From: an uncultured Prevotella sp.
GTDB lineage: Bacteria; Bacteroidota; Bacteroidia; Bacteroidales; Bacteroidaceae
Direction of reading: 5' to 3'
Assembly: GCA_900552675.1 (NCBI GenBank)
Contig: USAI01000018.1
Location: 1 to 32,481, forward strand
DNA: 32,481 bases
Shown here: positions 1 to 7,340 of the stretch, in pieces
How the letters are laid out: each line of letters opens with the position of its first letter
Position numbering within the stretch: the first letter of the stretch is position 1
Position numbers and translations under genes: made by a program
The notes under the pieces: model-generated
Databases searched by the model: none
What the model was told of the DNA's origin: nothing
The model's input: the letters and a program-made list of their open reading frames with translations, nothing else

Positions 1-102
1 TTAACTTCGGGCGAAGCCCAAACTTCTTTTAACTTCTATTTTGACACACCCTCGTCACTTGTCCGCTCGTCACTTTGTTTTACTACAAAAACGGCCAAGA
101 AG

Positions 103-3087
103 ATGCAAAAAACAAAACTTTTCCTGTCAACACTCATGATATGGTGTTGCGTGTTGGGTATGAAAGCCACTACGGTAAAACCTTACACAATGAACTTTAA
201 TATCGACATCAACACCACAGAGCACGACTTTGCAGTGGGATCGAGCTGGGGACATATCGTCGACTTCTTCCTCGACGGCTATGCTAAATACACCTACCAT
301 ACCACAGGAGGCGTAGACAATACAGGATACATGGAGGTAAGCAGTCAAGTGATGGTTGACTGGGACACGCAAGAAGAACACCTCATCAATGACCTACTTG
401 TGTCGCCCGTGGTGAAAGGAAAAATGAGCATCATGGCCAAAACCACTCGCAAAGGATCGTCGTCGGCAGGCATACGCTTCTTTAAGGTTACTGAAGAAGG
501 CGGAAAGCTGGTGATGGGCGACGAAATTACGCCCACTGTATACCAACTTGAATACGAACACTTTACAAAGGTAGAGCTTCCCACCATGCCCGCTGGAACA
601 CGCATCGGCATACGTGGCAGCAACGTGGCCATCGACAATTTTGAAGCCGAAGAGGCCGACGTAAATCAGGTGCAAGCACTCAGCATCACTCAAGCAGTGT
701 GGAACGGTGGCAAGTATGCCGACTGCAATGCCGAGGGAAAATATAAGGTTACGTATAAGGTACAGGTCGTAAATAGTGGCGACCTTACGTTGCAACCTGG
801 CACCAAAGGCTACACCCTCAACCTTAAAGAGCTGTACACCGATAATGTACTGGCTACCATCAACATACAACAAACGCTGAAGCCCGCCGAAACCTCAGAA
901 CCCATCATCATGGAGGCCGAACTAAGCAGCAAACAATACCCCACTGCCGAACTGTATATCAAAGAAGAACTAAGCGGAAACATCGTATATCTGCCCATCG
1001 TTACACCCTCAAGCTTCGCCCCCGACTTTCGTCTTACAGGTGCTTACGGCACTACGCCCATGGTAACAGGAAACAGCATCGAGTTTGGAGCCTCGCGCAA
1101 AGAGGTAACGGTAAACCTTATGCTGCGCAACATGGGGGCGCAACCACAACACATCACCACCCTATCAACCACACCAGGCTTTAAGGCTTCACTCAACGCT
1201 CCTATCGACATTGCAGGGCACGACAGCATTGCCTTCAGCATCAGCATGACAACCGATGTTAAAGGCAACAAACAAGGACAACTGACGGTGAAGGGGGACG
1301 GCGGCGTTGACATCGGCATCGACCTGAAAGGATATACGCCTACCGACCAACAACTGTTCTACGACTTTGAAAATGAGCAGTTGCCCGAAGGATTCGTCAA
1401 TAACAACGCATGGTTTATTGACGATATGCCCAACTATGTTTACAGCATTAACAATCACTATTGCTTGCGAAACACGAAACAGGAACCCGTAAAGCTTATC
1501 TTGCCCAAAATGAAGGTGCAAGAGGGCGAAGAGCTTTACTTCTGGCTGTCAAAAGTATACGACAATTTCTCGTATGTAAACATCTACTATTCGGCCGACC
1601 GCAATAACTGGCAACTGCTGCGCGAAATAAAGGCCAACGAGATGTCAAACCAAACATTTGCTCCCAGTTGGGAAGGATACTACTACGGCTTCACACCCTT
1701 CGCCATCAACAACATACCCACAGGCGAATGGTATATTGCCTTTGAGGCAGGATGCGTGTATCTCGATAATATTATCACTAACTTTAGCCCAGTACCTACC
1801 ACACACAACGCCTATTTTGATAACGTAAAGGGCGACAGCGAGGGACAGGTAAACTCGCCCATCAACGTTAGCGCCACACTGCACAACGTGATGAACCACG
1901 CCGAAACCGCCGACAGCTATAAGGTAGCGTTCTATCTCGACGACGAGTGTATGGGCTATGTACCTTCGGAAGAACTGGCAGCCATGGGCGAACGTAACAT
2001 CAGCCTTAGCATCACTCCGCATAAAGAAGGAACACTGAACGGATATTGGAAATGGATCACCAACGAGGGCGAAATAACGTCAGACATTATAAAGATTGAT
2101 GTTGAAGAAGAAACCACACTGGTAAGAACGCTTACCGATAAGCTGGTGAGTCATAGCTACTCTAACTCCGCCCCCTTCGACCCCTATAATTATAATGGTG
2201 AAAGCGAGGCTATATACACGGCCGAAGAACTGGGACTAAAGCCAGGCACTGCCATCAAATCAATATCATGGTATGGCGCAAACTTGGGCGAAGATGCCTT
2301 TGTAAACGTAAAGGTATACTTGCAAAACACCAGTGCCAACACCATAGCACCTAACGCCAGCAGCGAATACACCATGACCGACCGTAGCGCCATGACAGAG
2401 GTGTATAACGGTAAGATATTATTGTTTAAAGATGGCACCGAGGATGTGTATGCACGAATCATGAATATTACCTTGATTAAACCCTTTGTATATACTGGCG
2501 GAAACCTACGCATAGCCTTCTTGGGCTCTACCGATTCTGGCACCCGCAACTTCTTTGCTGCCACAAAGGGCGTTATGATGCAAAACCGTAGCATTACACG
2601 TGCCAACGTTGATGCAAGCCAGCTGGCCAGCACCACCATCTTCCACGATGCGTTGCCCGTTATCGGCATAGGCTATAACACAAAACAACGTATGGTGAGC
2701 GGTAAGGTAACCGAACAGCAGACCGCAGTTCCTATTGCCAACGCCACCATTACACTGCAATCAGGACAGGTGCGCTACACAGCTACCACCGATGCCAATG
2801 GGCTATATAACATAGAGGTATTTAAGTCGAACCTCGACTATAATGCCACCATCAGCGCCGAGGGCTATACCGCTGTCACACGCTCGGTACACTTTGCCGA
2901 TGCAGATGTAACGCTCAACATCGCTCTTAGCGATACAGCTTCGGGCATCAGCAACATCAATGCTAAAGACGATAACGGCATTAAGGGCATCTACACCATT
3001 GATGGCAAAAAGCTGCAACAGCTGCAACAGGGCATCAACATTGTGCAGATGTGCAACGGCACTGTAAAGAAGGTTATCGTAAAATAA
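103..3087 (+). CDS. Large secreted multidomain protein with choice-of-anchor-J-like and carboxypeptidase-regulatory-like domains
   Basis: A 994-residue protein with an N-terminal signal peptide (about residues 1-22, hydrophobic run LFLSTLMIWCCVLG). A CARDB-like Ig stretch lies around 186-280. A lectin-like 'choice-of-anchor J' segment starts with LFYDFENEQLPEGF (about 415-565). A carboxypeptidase-regulatory-like beta-sandwich (VSGKVTEQQTAVPIANATI) covers about 865-945. The last ~35 residues (GIYTIDGKKL ... GTVKKVIVK) resemble the short C-terminal tail of Prevotella secreted proteins, similar to type A type-9-secretion sorting domains. The family view implies export to the cell surface or medium, perhaps as an adhesin or an accessory to degradative enzymes; no catalytic motif was seen. 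The HAD phosphatase gene starts 25 bp downstream. Domain names are by wording similarity, not by search. Confidence 0.75.
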   Translation: MQKTKLFLSTLMIWCCVLGMKATTVKPYTMNFNIDINTTEHDFAVGSSWGHIVDFFLDGYAKYTYHTTGGVDNTGYMEVSSQVMVDWDTQEEHLINDLLVSPVVKGKMSIMAKTTRKGSSSAGIRFFKVTEEGGKLVMGDEITPTVYQLEYEHFTKVELPTMPAGTRIGIRGSNVAIDNFEAEEADVNQVQALSITQAVWNGGKYADCNAEGKYKVTYKVQVVNSGDLTLQPGTKGYTLNLKELYTDNVLATINIQQTLKPAETSEPIIMEAELSSKQYPTAELYIKEELSGNIVYLPIVTPSSFAPDFRLTGAYGTTPMVTGNSIEFGASRKEVTVNLMLRNMGAQPQHITTLSTTPGFKASLNAPIDIAGHDSIAFSISMTTDVKGNKQGQLTVKGDGGVDIGIDLKGYTPTDQQLFYDFENEQLPEGFVNNNAWFIDDMPNYVYSINNHYCLRNTKQEPVKLILPKMKVQEGEELYFWLSKVYDNFSYVNIYYSADRNNWQLLREIKANEMSNQTFAPSWEGYYYGFTPFAINNIPTGEWYIAFEAGCVYLDNIITNFSPVPTTHNAYFDNVKGDSEGQVNSPINVSATLHNVMNHAETADSYKVAFYLDDECMGYVPSEELAAMGERNISLSITPHKEGTLNGYWKWITNEGEITSDIIKIDVEEETTLVRTLTDKLVSHSYSNSAPFDPYNYNGESEAIYTAEELGLKPGTAIKSISWYGANLGEDAFVNVKVYLQNTSANTIAPNASSEYTMTDRSAMTEVYNGKILLFKDGTEDVYARIMNITLIKPFVYTGGNLRIAFLGSTDSGTRNFFAATKGVMMQNRSITRANVDASQLASTTIFHDALPVIGIGYNTKQRMVSGKVTEQQTAVPIANATITLQSGQVRYTATTDANGLYNIEVFKSNLDYNATISAEGYTAVTRSVHFADADVTLNIALSDTASGISNINAKDDNGIKGIYTIDGKKLQQLQQGINIVQMCNGTVKKVIVK

Positions 3088-3112
3088 AAAAAGATATAAT
3101 AAACAAAAAACA

Positions 3113-3751
3113 ATGCATCAATACGAAACATATATCTTCGATCTTGACGGCACCCTACTAAGCACTCTCAACGATTTGGCTGCAAGCACCAACTATGCCC
3201 TGCGCACACACCACATGCCAGAACGCACACTTGACGAGGTGCGACAGTTTGTGGGAAATGGTGTAAAGAAACTGATGGAACGTGCCATACCAGGAGGAAC
3301 TGACAATCCCGACTTCGACAACACATATGCCACCTTTCGACAGCACTATATGCAGCACAACCTCGACACCACAAAGCCCTACCCTGGCATTATGGAGATG
3401 CTGCAACAGCTGCACAACGAAGGAAAAAACGTGGCCGTGGTGAGCAACAAGTTTTATGCTGCCACACGCGATCTGTGCCAGCACTTCTTTGCTCACCTTG
3501 TGCCCGTGGCCATTGGCGAGCGAGAAGACATTAGGAAAAAGCCAGCACCCGACACCGTGCTCGAGGCGCTACGACAAATGGGGGTAAGCAGTAAAGGGGC
3601 CGTGTATATAGGCGATAGCGATGTTGATGTAATGACAGCACAAAACAGCGGCATACCATGCATCAGCGTGCTGTGGGGATTTCGCGACAAAGAATTCTTG
3701 CTTCAGCATGGCGCTACCACCTTCATCAGTAGCCCGCAAGAACTAATGTAA
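3113..3751 (+). CDS. gph: HAD-family hydrolase, phosphoglycolate phosphatase-like
   Basis: A 212-residue haloacid-dehalogenase-like phosphatase. Motif I is FDLDGTLL, with nucleophile Asp10 and acid/base Asp12. Motif II is VVSNK (Ser). The motif III Lys lies in RKKPAPD, and motif IV is GDSDVDVMTA. The helical cap between motifs I and II (about residues 17-85) and the total length fit the Gph/PgpB branch, which removes phosphate from 2-phosphoglycolate and other small phosphoesters in the cytoplasm. It lies 25 bp after the secreted-protein gene and could be co-transcribed with it. Family assignment is strong. The exact substrate is inferred, because many Bacteroidota HAD paralogues of this size have other substrates. 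Confidence 0.85.
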   Translation: MHQYETYIFDLDGTLLSTLNDLAASTNYALRTHHMPERTLDEVRQFVGNGVKKLMERAIPGGTDNPDFDNTYATFRQHYMQHNLDTTKPYPGIMEMLQQLHNEGKNVAVVSNKFYAATRDLCQHFFAHLVPVAIGEREDIRKKPAPDTVLEALRQMGVSSKGAVYIGDSDVDVMTAQNSGIPCISVLWGFRDKEFLLQHGATTFISSPQELM

Positions 3752-3758
3752 GTTTTCA

Positions 3759-3889
3759 TCTGGAAAGATATTCTTCTTCTGGAAAGATATTCTTCTTCTG
3801 ATAAGATATTCTTCTTCTGATAAGATATTCTTCTTCTGATAAGATATTCTTCTTCTGAAAGATATTCTTCATCTGATAAAAACATTCAT
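3759..3889 (+). repeat. 19-bp tandem repeat, about seven units
   Basis: Directly after the phosphatase stop codon come five 19-bp units, TCTGGAAAGATATTCTTCT (3759-3777, 3778-3796) and TCTGATAAGATATTCTTCT (3797-3815, 3816-3834, 3835-3853). Two degenerate 18-bp units follow, at 3854-3871 and 3872-3889. The unit length is not a multiple of three, so the minus-strand open frame through it, rich in SEEEYLS-type words, is a repeat artefact. The array fills most of the 187-bp gap before the TPR gene. Role unknown. Confidence 0.9.
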
Positions 3890-3938
3890 TCTCTAAAAGA
3901 ACAAAATAATAACTAAAAAATAAGATAAAGTACTATTT

Positions 3939-4826
3939 ATGGGCTTTTTAAAGAAACTATTCGGAGGCAGCGACCAGCCTACCGACAACAAAAAGAAAGA
4001 AAACGACAACAAACAGTTTGATACACTGAAATACGACGGTGTCAGAGCTTTGCGCCAGGGACAATCGGCCTTCGCTGTGCAATGCTTCACACACGCACTG
4101 CAGTTGAAAAACGATTTAGAGTGTCGCGACTATCTGTCACAGGCATACATACATACCGACCAGCTGCCCTTGGCTGCTGAACAACTGCAAATACTAACCG
4201 AGGCACAACCCGACAATATTTCTATCTTCATACGTTTGGCCGAGGTATATTTCATGGCCGAAAACTATGACAACATGGCCACCACCTGCATACGTGCTAT
4301 GGAGCTGGATAAAGAAAACACGGGCGTGCTCTTTGCCTACGCAAGGGCTTGCAACGGACAAGGCAACACCATTCAGGCCATAGCGCTGCTAACAAAAGCT
4401 ATCACACTGAAAGACGATTTTGCCGAGGCACGACTGATGCGCGCCGACTTGCTGCTAAAAATGGGCGATGCTAACGGTGCCGAGGAAGATGCAAAGATGC
4501 TGCAAGAACAATGCCCCGACAATGAAGACATACTGCTACTGGTGGCTCGGATATACGAAGCAAAGGCCATGCACAACGAGGCTATTGAAGCCTACGGCCG
4601 TGTGCTCGACGTTAACCCCTTCTGCTTAGCAGCATTTAAAGAGCGTGGCGCCATTCGAATGGCAACAGGCGACAGCAAAGGCGCAAGCGAAGATATGAAA
4701 CAGGTGCTTGAACTTGACTCCAACACGGCCAGCAACATCAGTGGCGAATACAGCGCCGAGGGCATCGAAAGCAAGGTAAAGGCAAAATACAGAAGTATGG
4801 ACCCTTATGGCATTTTCTCTGAATAG
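3939..4826 (+). CDS. Tetratricopeptide-repeat protein
   Basis: A 295-residue protein. A short basic/hydrophobic start (MGFLKKLFGG) and a charged Lys/Asn/Asp linker (about 11-28) precede an array of TPR-like helix pairs from about residue 32 to 270. Visible TPR words include ALQLKNDLECRDYLSQAY, AEVYFMAENYDNMATTCIRA, ARACNGQGNTIQAIALLTKA, and ARIYEAKAMHNEAIEAYGRVL with the typical 'NP' turn. There is no classical cleavable signal peptide, so it is probably cytoplasmic or peripherally membrane-bound. TPR arrays mediate protein-protein contacts; the partner is not indicated. A strong hairpin terminator follows directly at 4829. Confidence 0.8.
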   Translation: MGFLKKLFGGSDQPTDNKKKENDNKQFDTLKYDGVRALRQGQSAFAVQCFTHALQLKNDLECRDYLSQAYIHTDQLPLAAEQLQILTEAQPDNISIFIRLAEVYFMAENYDNMATTCIRAMELDKENTGVLFAYARACNGQGNTIQAIALLTKAITLKDDFAEARLMRADLLLKMGDANGAEEDAKMLQEQCPDNEDILLLVARIYEAKAMHNEAIEAYGRVLDVNPFCLAAFKERGAIRMATGDSKGASEDMKQVLELDSNTASNISGEYSAEGIESKVKAKYRSMDPYGIFSE

Positions 4827-4828
4827 TA

Positions 4829-4866
4829 GAGAAAATGCGAAAATAATAACATTTTCTCGCTTTTTT
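4829..4866 (+). terminator. Rho-independent terminator after the TPR gene
   Basis: The perfect 9-bp stem GAGAAAATG (4829-4837) / CATTTTCTC (4850-4858) has a 12-nt loop and is followed by GCTTTTTT. It separates the TPR gene from the promoter of the aromatic amino-acid operon. Confidence 0.8.
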
Positions 4867-4867
4867 C

Positions 4868-4898
4868 TTGTCAGTAACAAAAAAATGTTATACTTTTG
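4868..4898 (+). promoter_or_regulatory. Bacteroidota-type promoter of the Phe/Tyr operon
   Basis: The -7 element TACTTTTG (4891-4898) matches TAnnTTTG exactly. A -33-like TTG sits at 4868-4870 with 20 bp between them. Predicted transcription start is near 4905, giving an approximately 300-nt leader before the first structural gene. Confidence 0.7.
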
Positions 4899-4990
4899 CA
4901 ACTATCAAATAACAAATTGACGATAGAAGCCCCACATTCGCCATCATCAAGGAAAAAGAACAAGAATCTCAAAAAAAAAGAAATATAGCT

Positions 4991-5080
4991 ATGAAACTGT
5001 ACGCATCTTTTTATTACTTTTATTTTTACTTTGCAAGCAATTGTGAAGCGGGAAGTTGCGTGCAAAATTTCAACTTATAG
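4991..5080 (+). CDS. Phe/Tyr-rich leader peptide of the aromatic amino-acid operon
   Basis: An ATG-started 29-codon frame ending in TAG at 5078. Residues 7-14 are eight consecutive aromatic codons (F Y Y F Y F Y F; codons 5009-5032). Overall there are five Phe and five Tyr among 29 residues, with Tyr also at position 4 and Phe at 27. The peptide has no recognisable fold or export signal. The family precedent is the enterobacterial pheL leader, whose only job is to be translated as a charged-tRNA sensor. The start lies about 86 nt after the predicted transcription start, behind an A-rich stretch. The frame overlaps one arm of the antiterminator (5042-5053) and ends 12 nt before the terminator stem. 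Because the reader would otherwise see an empty 378-bp gap, this is the key small gene of the region. Confidence 0.88.
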   Translation: MKLYASFYYFYFYFASNCEAGSCVQNFNL

Positions 5081-5137
5081 GAAACAAATACTAAAGTCCC
5101 GCTTCACATACCAGTGACAGCGGGACTTTTTCTTTTT
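5031..5137 (+). promoter_or_regulatory. Transcription attenuator (1:2 hairpin, antiterminator, terminator) of the Phe/Tyr operon
   Basis: Three alternative pairings can be read directly. (a) A 1:2 hairpin pairs TTGCAAGCAA (5031-5040) with TTGCGTGCAA (5056-5065): nine base pairs and one A-G mismatch. (b) An antiterminator pairs TGTGAAGCGGGA (5042-5053) with TCCCGCTTCACA (5097-5108): 12 perfect base pairs. (c) A terminator pairs AAAGTCCCGCT (5093-5103) with AGCGGGACTTT (5119-5129), followed by a U-rich tail. Pairings b and c share 5097-5103 and cannot coexist. A ribosome stalled on the Phe/Tyr run (5009-5032) would block arm 1 and leave the antiterminator arm free, so transcription continues. 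A ribosome reaching the TAG would cover the antiterminator arm and let the terminator form. Pairing is seen; the mechanism is inferred from enteric amino-acid attenuators. Confidence 0.88.
5093..5137 (+). terminator. Intrinsic terminator of the attenuator
   Basis: An 11-bp GC-rich stem (5093-5103 / 5119-5129) is extended inside by TCAC (5104-5107) / GTGA (5114-5117) with one bulged C. It is followed by TTTTTCTTTTT (5127-5137). It lies 75 bp before the first structural gene, so it can only act on leader transcripts. Confidence 0.9.
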
Positions 5138-5189
5138 AAAGGTTCTTACAAACAACAAACAGTTTAAAAAGGTTCTTATAAACAACAAA
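5138..5189 (+). repeat. Imperfect direct repeat in the leader after the terminator
   Basis: Two 22-bp copies (5138-5159 and 5168-5189) of AAAGGTTCTTAYAAACAACA-type sequence differ at one base. They lie between the attenuator and the pheA start. Possibly a simple duplication; no function is indicated. Confidence 0.8.
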
Positions 5190-5204
5190 GACAAAAAACA
5201 AAAG

Positions 5205-6035
5205 ATGAAAAGAATTGCCATACAGGGTTTCAACGCCTCGTTTCACGATATTGCCGCACACGAACATTTCAGCGGCGAACAAATACAGCTGATTTGCTGC
5301 GCTACCTTCGAACAGGTGTTTGAGAACATCAAGCGCGACCCTACCGTCATAGGTATGGTGGCCATCGAAAACACCATTGCAGGAAGCCTATTGCACAACT
5401 ATCAATTGCTTCGCGACTCGGGAGCAACCATCGCTGGCGAACATAAGCTACAGATACACCACTGCATTTGCTGCTTGCCCGACGACAACTGGGACACTAT
5501 CAACGAGGTTCATTCGCACCCCGTGGCCTTAATGCAGTGTAACAAGTATCTGGCTAATCACCCAGGACTGAAGGCAGTAGAAGCAGAAGACACTGCAGGG
5601 TCGGCCGAATTTATCAGCAAAAACCAGTGTCATGGCTGGGCCGCCATCTGCAACGCTGCCGCTGCCAAACTGTATGGCCTCAAGATATTAGAAGATCATA
5701 TCGAAGATAATAAGCACAACTACACTCGCTTCTTGCTGGTATGCCATCCAAACAAAGCCGACTTGCTGCGGCCTATGGAAAAGGTAAACAAGGCCAGCCT
5801 CGTGTTCCGTATCCCACACGAAGAAGGCAGTTTGTCAAAGGTGCTCACCATCTTATCGTTCTACGACATTAATCTCACCAAGATACAGTCGTTGCCCATC
5901 ATAGGGCGCGAATGGGAATACTTGTTCTATGTAGACGTAACCTATAACAACCTTACGCGCTACCACCAGAGCATAGATGCCATCATACCCCTCACCAGCG
6001 ACTTGAAGATCTTGGGCGAATATACTGGTTTCTAA
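5205..6035 (+). CDS. pheA: Prephenate dehydratase with ACT domain
   Basis: A 276-residue cytoplasmic enzyme converting prephenate to phenylpyruvate in Phe synthesis. The catalytic domain (about residues 1-185) has the periplasmic-binding-like fold words of the family: AIENTIAGSLLHNY, EVHSHPVALMQCNKYL, AEDTAGSAEFI, and the conserved T-R-F motif in NYTRFLLV. The C-terminal ACT domain (about 195-275; LVFRIPHEEGSLSKVLTILS ... NLTKIQSLPI) is the usual Phe-binding feedback site. There is no N-terminal chorismate mutase; that activity is fused to DAHP synthase two genes downstream. It is the first structural gene of the attenuated operon. The ATG at 5205 follows an A-rich leader without a clear Shine-Dalgarno site, as is common in Bacteroidota. 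Confidence 0.93.
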   Translation: MKRIAIQGFNASFHDIAAHEHFSGEQIQLICCATFEQVFENIKRDPTVIGMVAIENTIAGSLLHNYQLLRDSGATIAGEHKLQIHHCICCLPDDNWDTINEVHSHPVALMQCNKYLANHPGLKAVEAEDTAGSAEFISKNQCHGWAAICNAAAAKLYGLKILEDHIEDNKHNYTRFLLVCHPNKADLLRPMEKVNKASLVFRIPHEEGSLSKVLTILSFYDINLTKIQSLPIIGREWEYLFYVDVTYNNLTRYHQSIDAIIPLTSDLKILGEYTGF

Positions 6036-6066
6036 CATTCACTTCATTCAAAAAAAAACACGACGC

Positions 6067-7242
6067 ATGATACAGAACATCACTCCCGCCGAACGTGTTT
6101 CGGCTGTACAAGAATATTATTTCAGCCGTAAACTGAAAGAGGTGGCTAAACTGAACGCTGAAGGACAAGACATCATCTCATTGGCCATCGGATCACCCGA
6201 TATGCCTCCCTCAGCACAAACGGTAAAAAAACTGTGCGAGGTAGCAGCACAACCCAATGCCCACGGCTATCAGCCCACCATGGGAACACCCGAACTGCGA
6301 CAGGCCATGGCCCATTTCTACAAACAATGGTACAATGTCGACCTTGATCCTAGCACCGAGGTGCAGCCACTCATCGGCTCAAAAGAGGGCATCTTACACG
6401 TTACCTTGGCATTTGTTAATCCGGGTGAAAAGGTGCTGGTGCCCAATCCTGGCTACCCCACCTATACATCGCTAAGTAAAATATTGGGCGCACAGATTGT
6501 TAACTATAACTTGCGAGAAGACAATGGCTGGCAACCCGACTTTGAGGAACTAGAACAGATGGACCTCAGCAATGTGAAGCTAATGTGGACCAACTATCCC
6601 AACATGCCAACAGGTGGTAATGCTCGGCGCGAAACCTACGAACGCCTGGTAGCGTTCGCAAAGAAACACGGCATTGTGGTGGTAAACGACAACCCTTACT
6701 CGTTTATACTGAACGAGCATCCTATGTCGCTTCTGCAAGTGCCTGGCGCTAAAGACTGCTGCATTGAATTCAACTCGATGTCGAAAAGCCACAATATGCC
6801 AGGATGGCGCGTAGGCATGTGCGCATCTAACGCCACCTTCATCTCATGGATATTGAAGATAAAGAGCAATATCGACTCGGGCACCTTCCGTGGCCTACAA
6901 CTGGCTGCTGCTGAAGCCTATAACACCAATACCGCTGAGTGGCATCGCGAAGCAAACATCAACACCTACCGCCGCCGTCGCGATATTGCAGAACAAATCA
7001 TGACCACACTGGGTTGCACCTACGACCCTTCACAGGTGGGCATGTTTCTGTGGGGACGCATACCCGACAGTTATGCCGACGCCGAAGAACTGACCGAACG
7101 CGTGCTGCATAAAGCTCGTGTGTTTATCACTCCAGGCTTCATCTTCGGCAGTAACGGAAAACGATATATACGTATCAGCCTCTGTGCCAAGGACGAAAAA
7201 ATAAAAGAAGCCTTGCAGCGCATACAGGCCGAATTCAAGTAA
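6067..7242 (+). CDS. Class I/II pyridoxal-phosphate aminotransferase, probably the aromatic or prephenate aminotransferase of the operon
   Basis: A 391-residue fold-type I aminotransferase. Visible motifs are SLAIGSPDMPPS, GYQPTMGTPELRQAM, the substrate-loop NPGYPTYTS, NYPNMPTGG, NDNPYSF, the PLP-binding Lys240 in SMSKSHNMPGWRVG, and a C-terminal Arg in YIRISLC that normally binds the substrate carboxylate. Database names for this branch vary (aspartate, LL-diaminopimelate or aromatic aminotransferase). Its place between prephenate dehydratase and DAHP synthase/prephenate dehydrogenase argues that it makes Phe and Tyr from phenylpyruvate and 4-hydroxyphenylpyruvate, or arogenate from prephenate. 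Substrate choice is inference. It starts 31 bp after pheA. Confidence 0.85.
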   Translation: MIQNITPAERVSAVQEYYFSRKLKEVAKLNAEGQDIISLAIGSPDMPPSAQTVKKLCEVAAQPNAHGYQPTMGTPELRQAMAHFYKQWYNVDLDPSTEVQPLIGSKEGILHVTLAFVNPGEKVLVPNPGYPTYTSLSKILGAQIVNYNLREDNGWQPDFEELEQMDLSNVKLMWTNYPNMPTGGNARRETYERLVAFAKKHGIVVVNDNPYSFILNEHPMSLLQVPGAKDCCIEFNSMSKSHNMPGWRVGMCASNATFISWILKIKSNIDSGTFRGLQLAAAEAYNTNTAEWHREANINTYRRRRDIAEQIMTTLGCTYDPSQVGMFLWGRIPDSYADAEELTERVLHKARVFITPGFIFGSNGKRYIRISLCAKDEKIKEALQRIQAEFK

Positions 7243-7290
7243 TAATTGTACAAAAAAAGTAATAATGGTACAAAAAAGTAACAATCATAT
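7237..7290 (+). repeat. 20-bp tandem repeat overlapping the aminotransferase stop codon
   Basis: AAGTAATAATTGTACAAAAA (7237-7256) is followed by AAGTAATAATGGTACAAAAA (7257-7276) and a decaying third copy (AAGTAACAATC). The first copy contains the last Lys codon and the TAA stop. The 98-bp gap before the next gene otherwise holds AT-rich sequence and no terminator. Confidence 0.8.
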
Positions 7291-7340
7291 ATATAGAGAG
7301 CATAAACAAAACAACATAACACAATAAACACCAAATAATT

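Noticed and set aside
1..102. Promoter or gene end at the left edge
   Set aside because: There is a GGGC/GCCC hairpin at 9-19 and a 15-bp-period repeat of CTCGTCACTT (51-75), but no clean TAnnTTTG element or T-run, so no feature is claimed.
3703..3885. Minus-strand 60-codon frame rich in EEEYLS/RRRIS words
   Set aside because: It is produced by the 19-bp tandem repeat read in shifting frames and begins inside the antisense of the phosphatase gene; no start context or promoter.
4373..4576. Minus-strand frames opposite the TPR gene, and many similar frames opposite pheA, hsdR, aspS and glnS
   Set aside because: They are shadows of well-supported coding sequences, with low-complexity or Cys/Ser-rich translations and no own signals.
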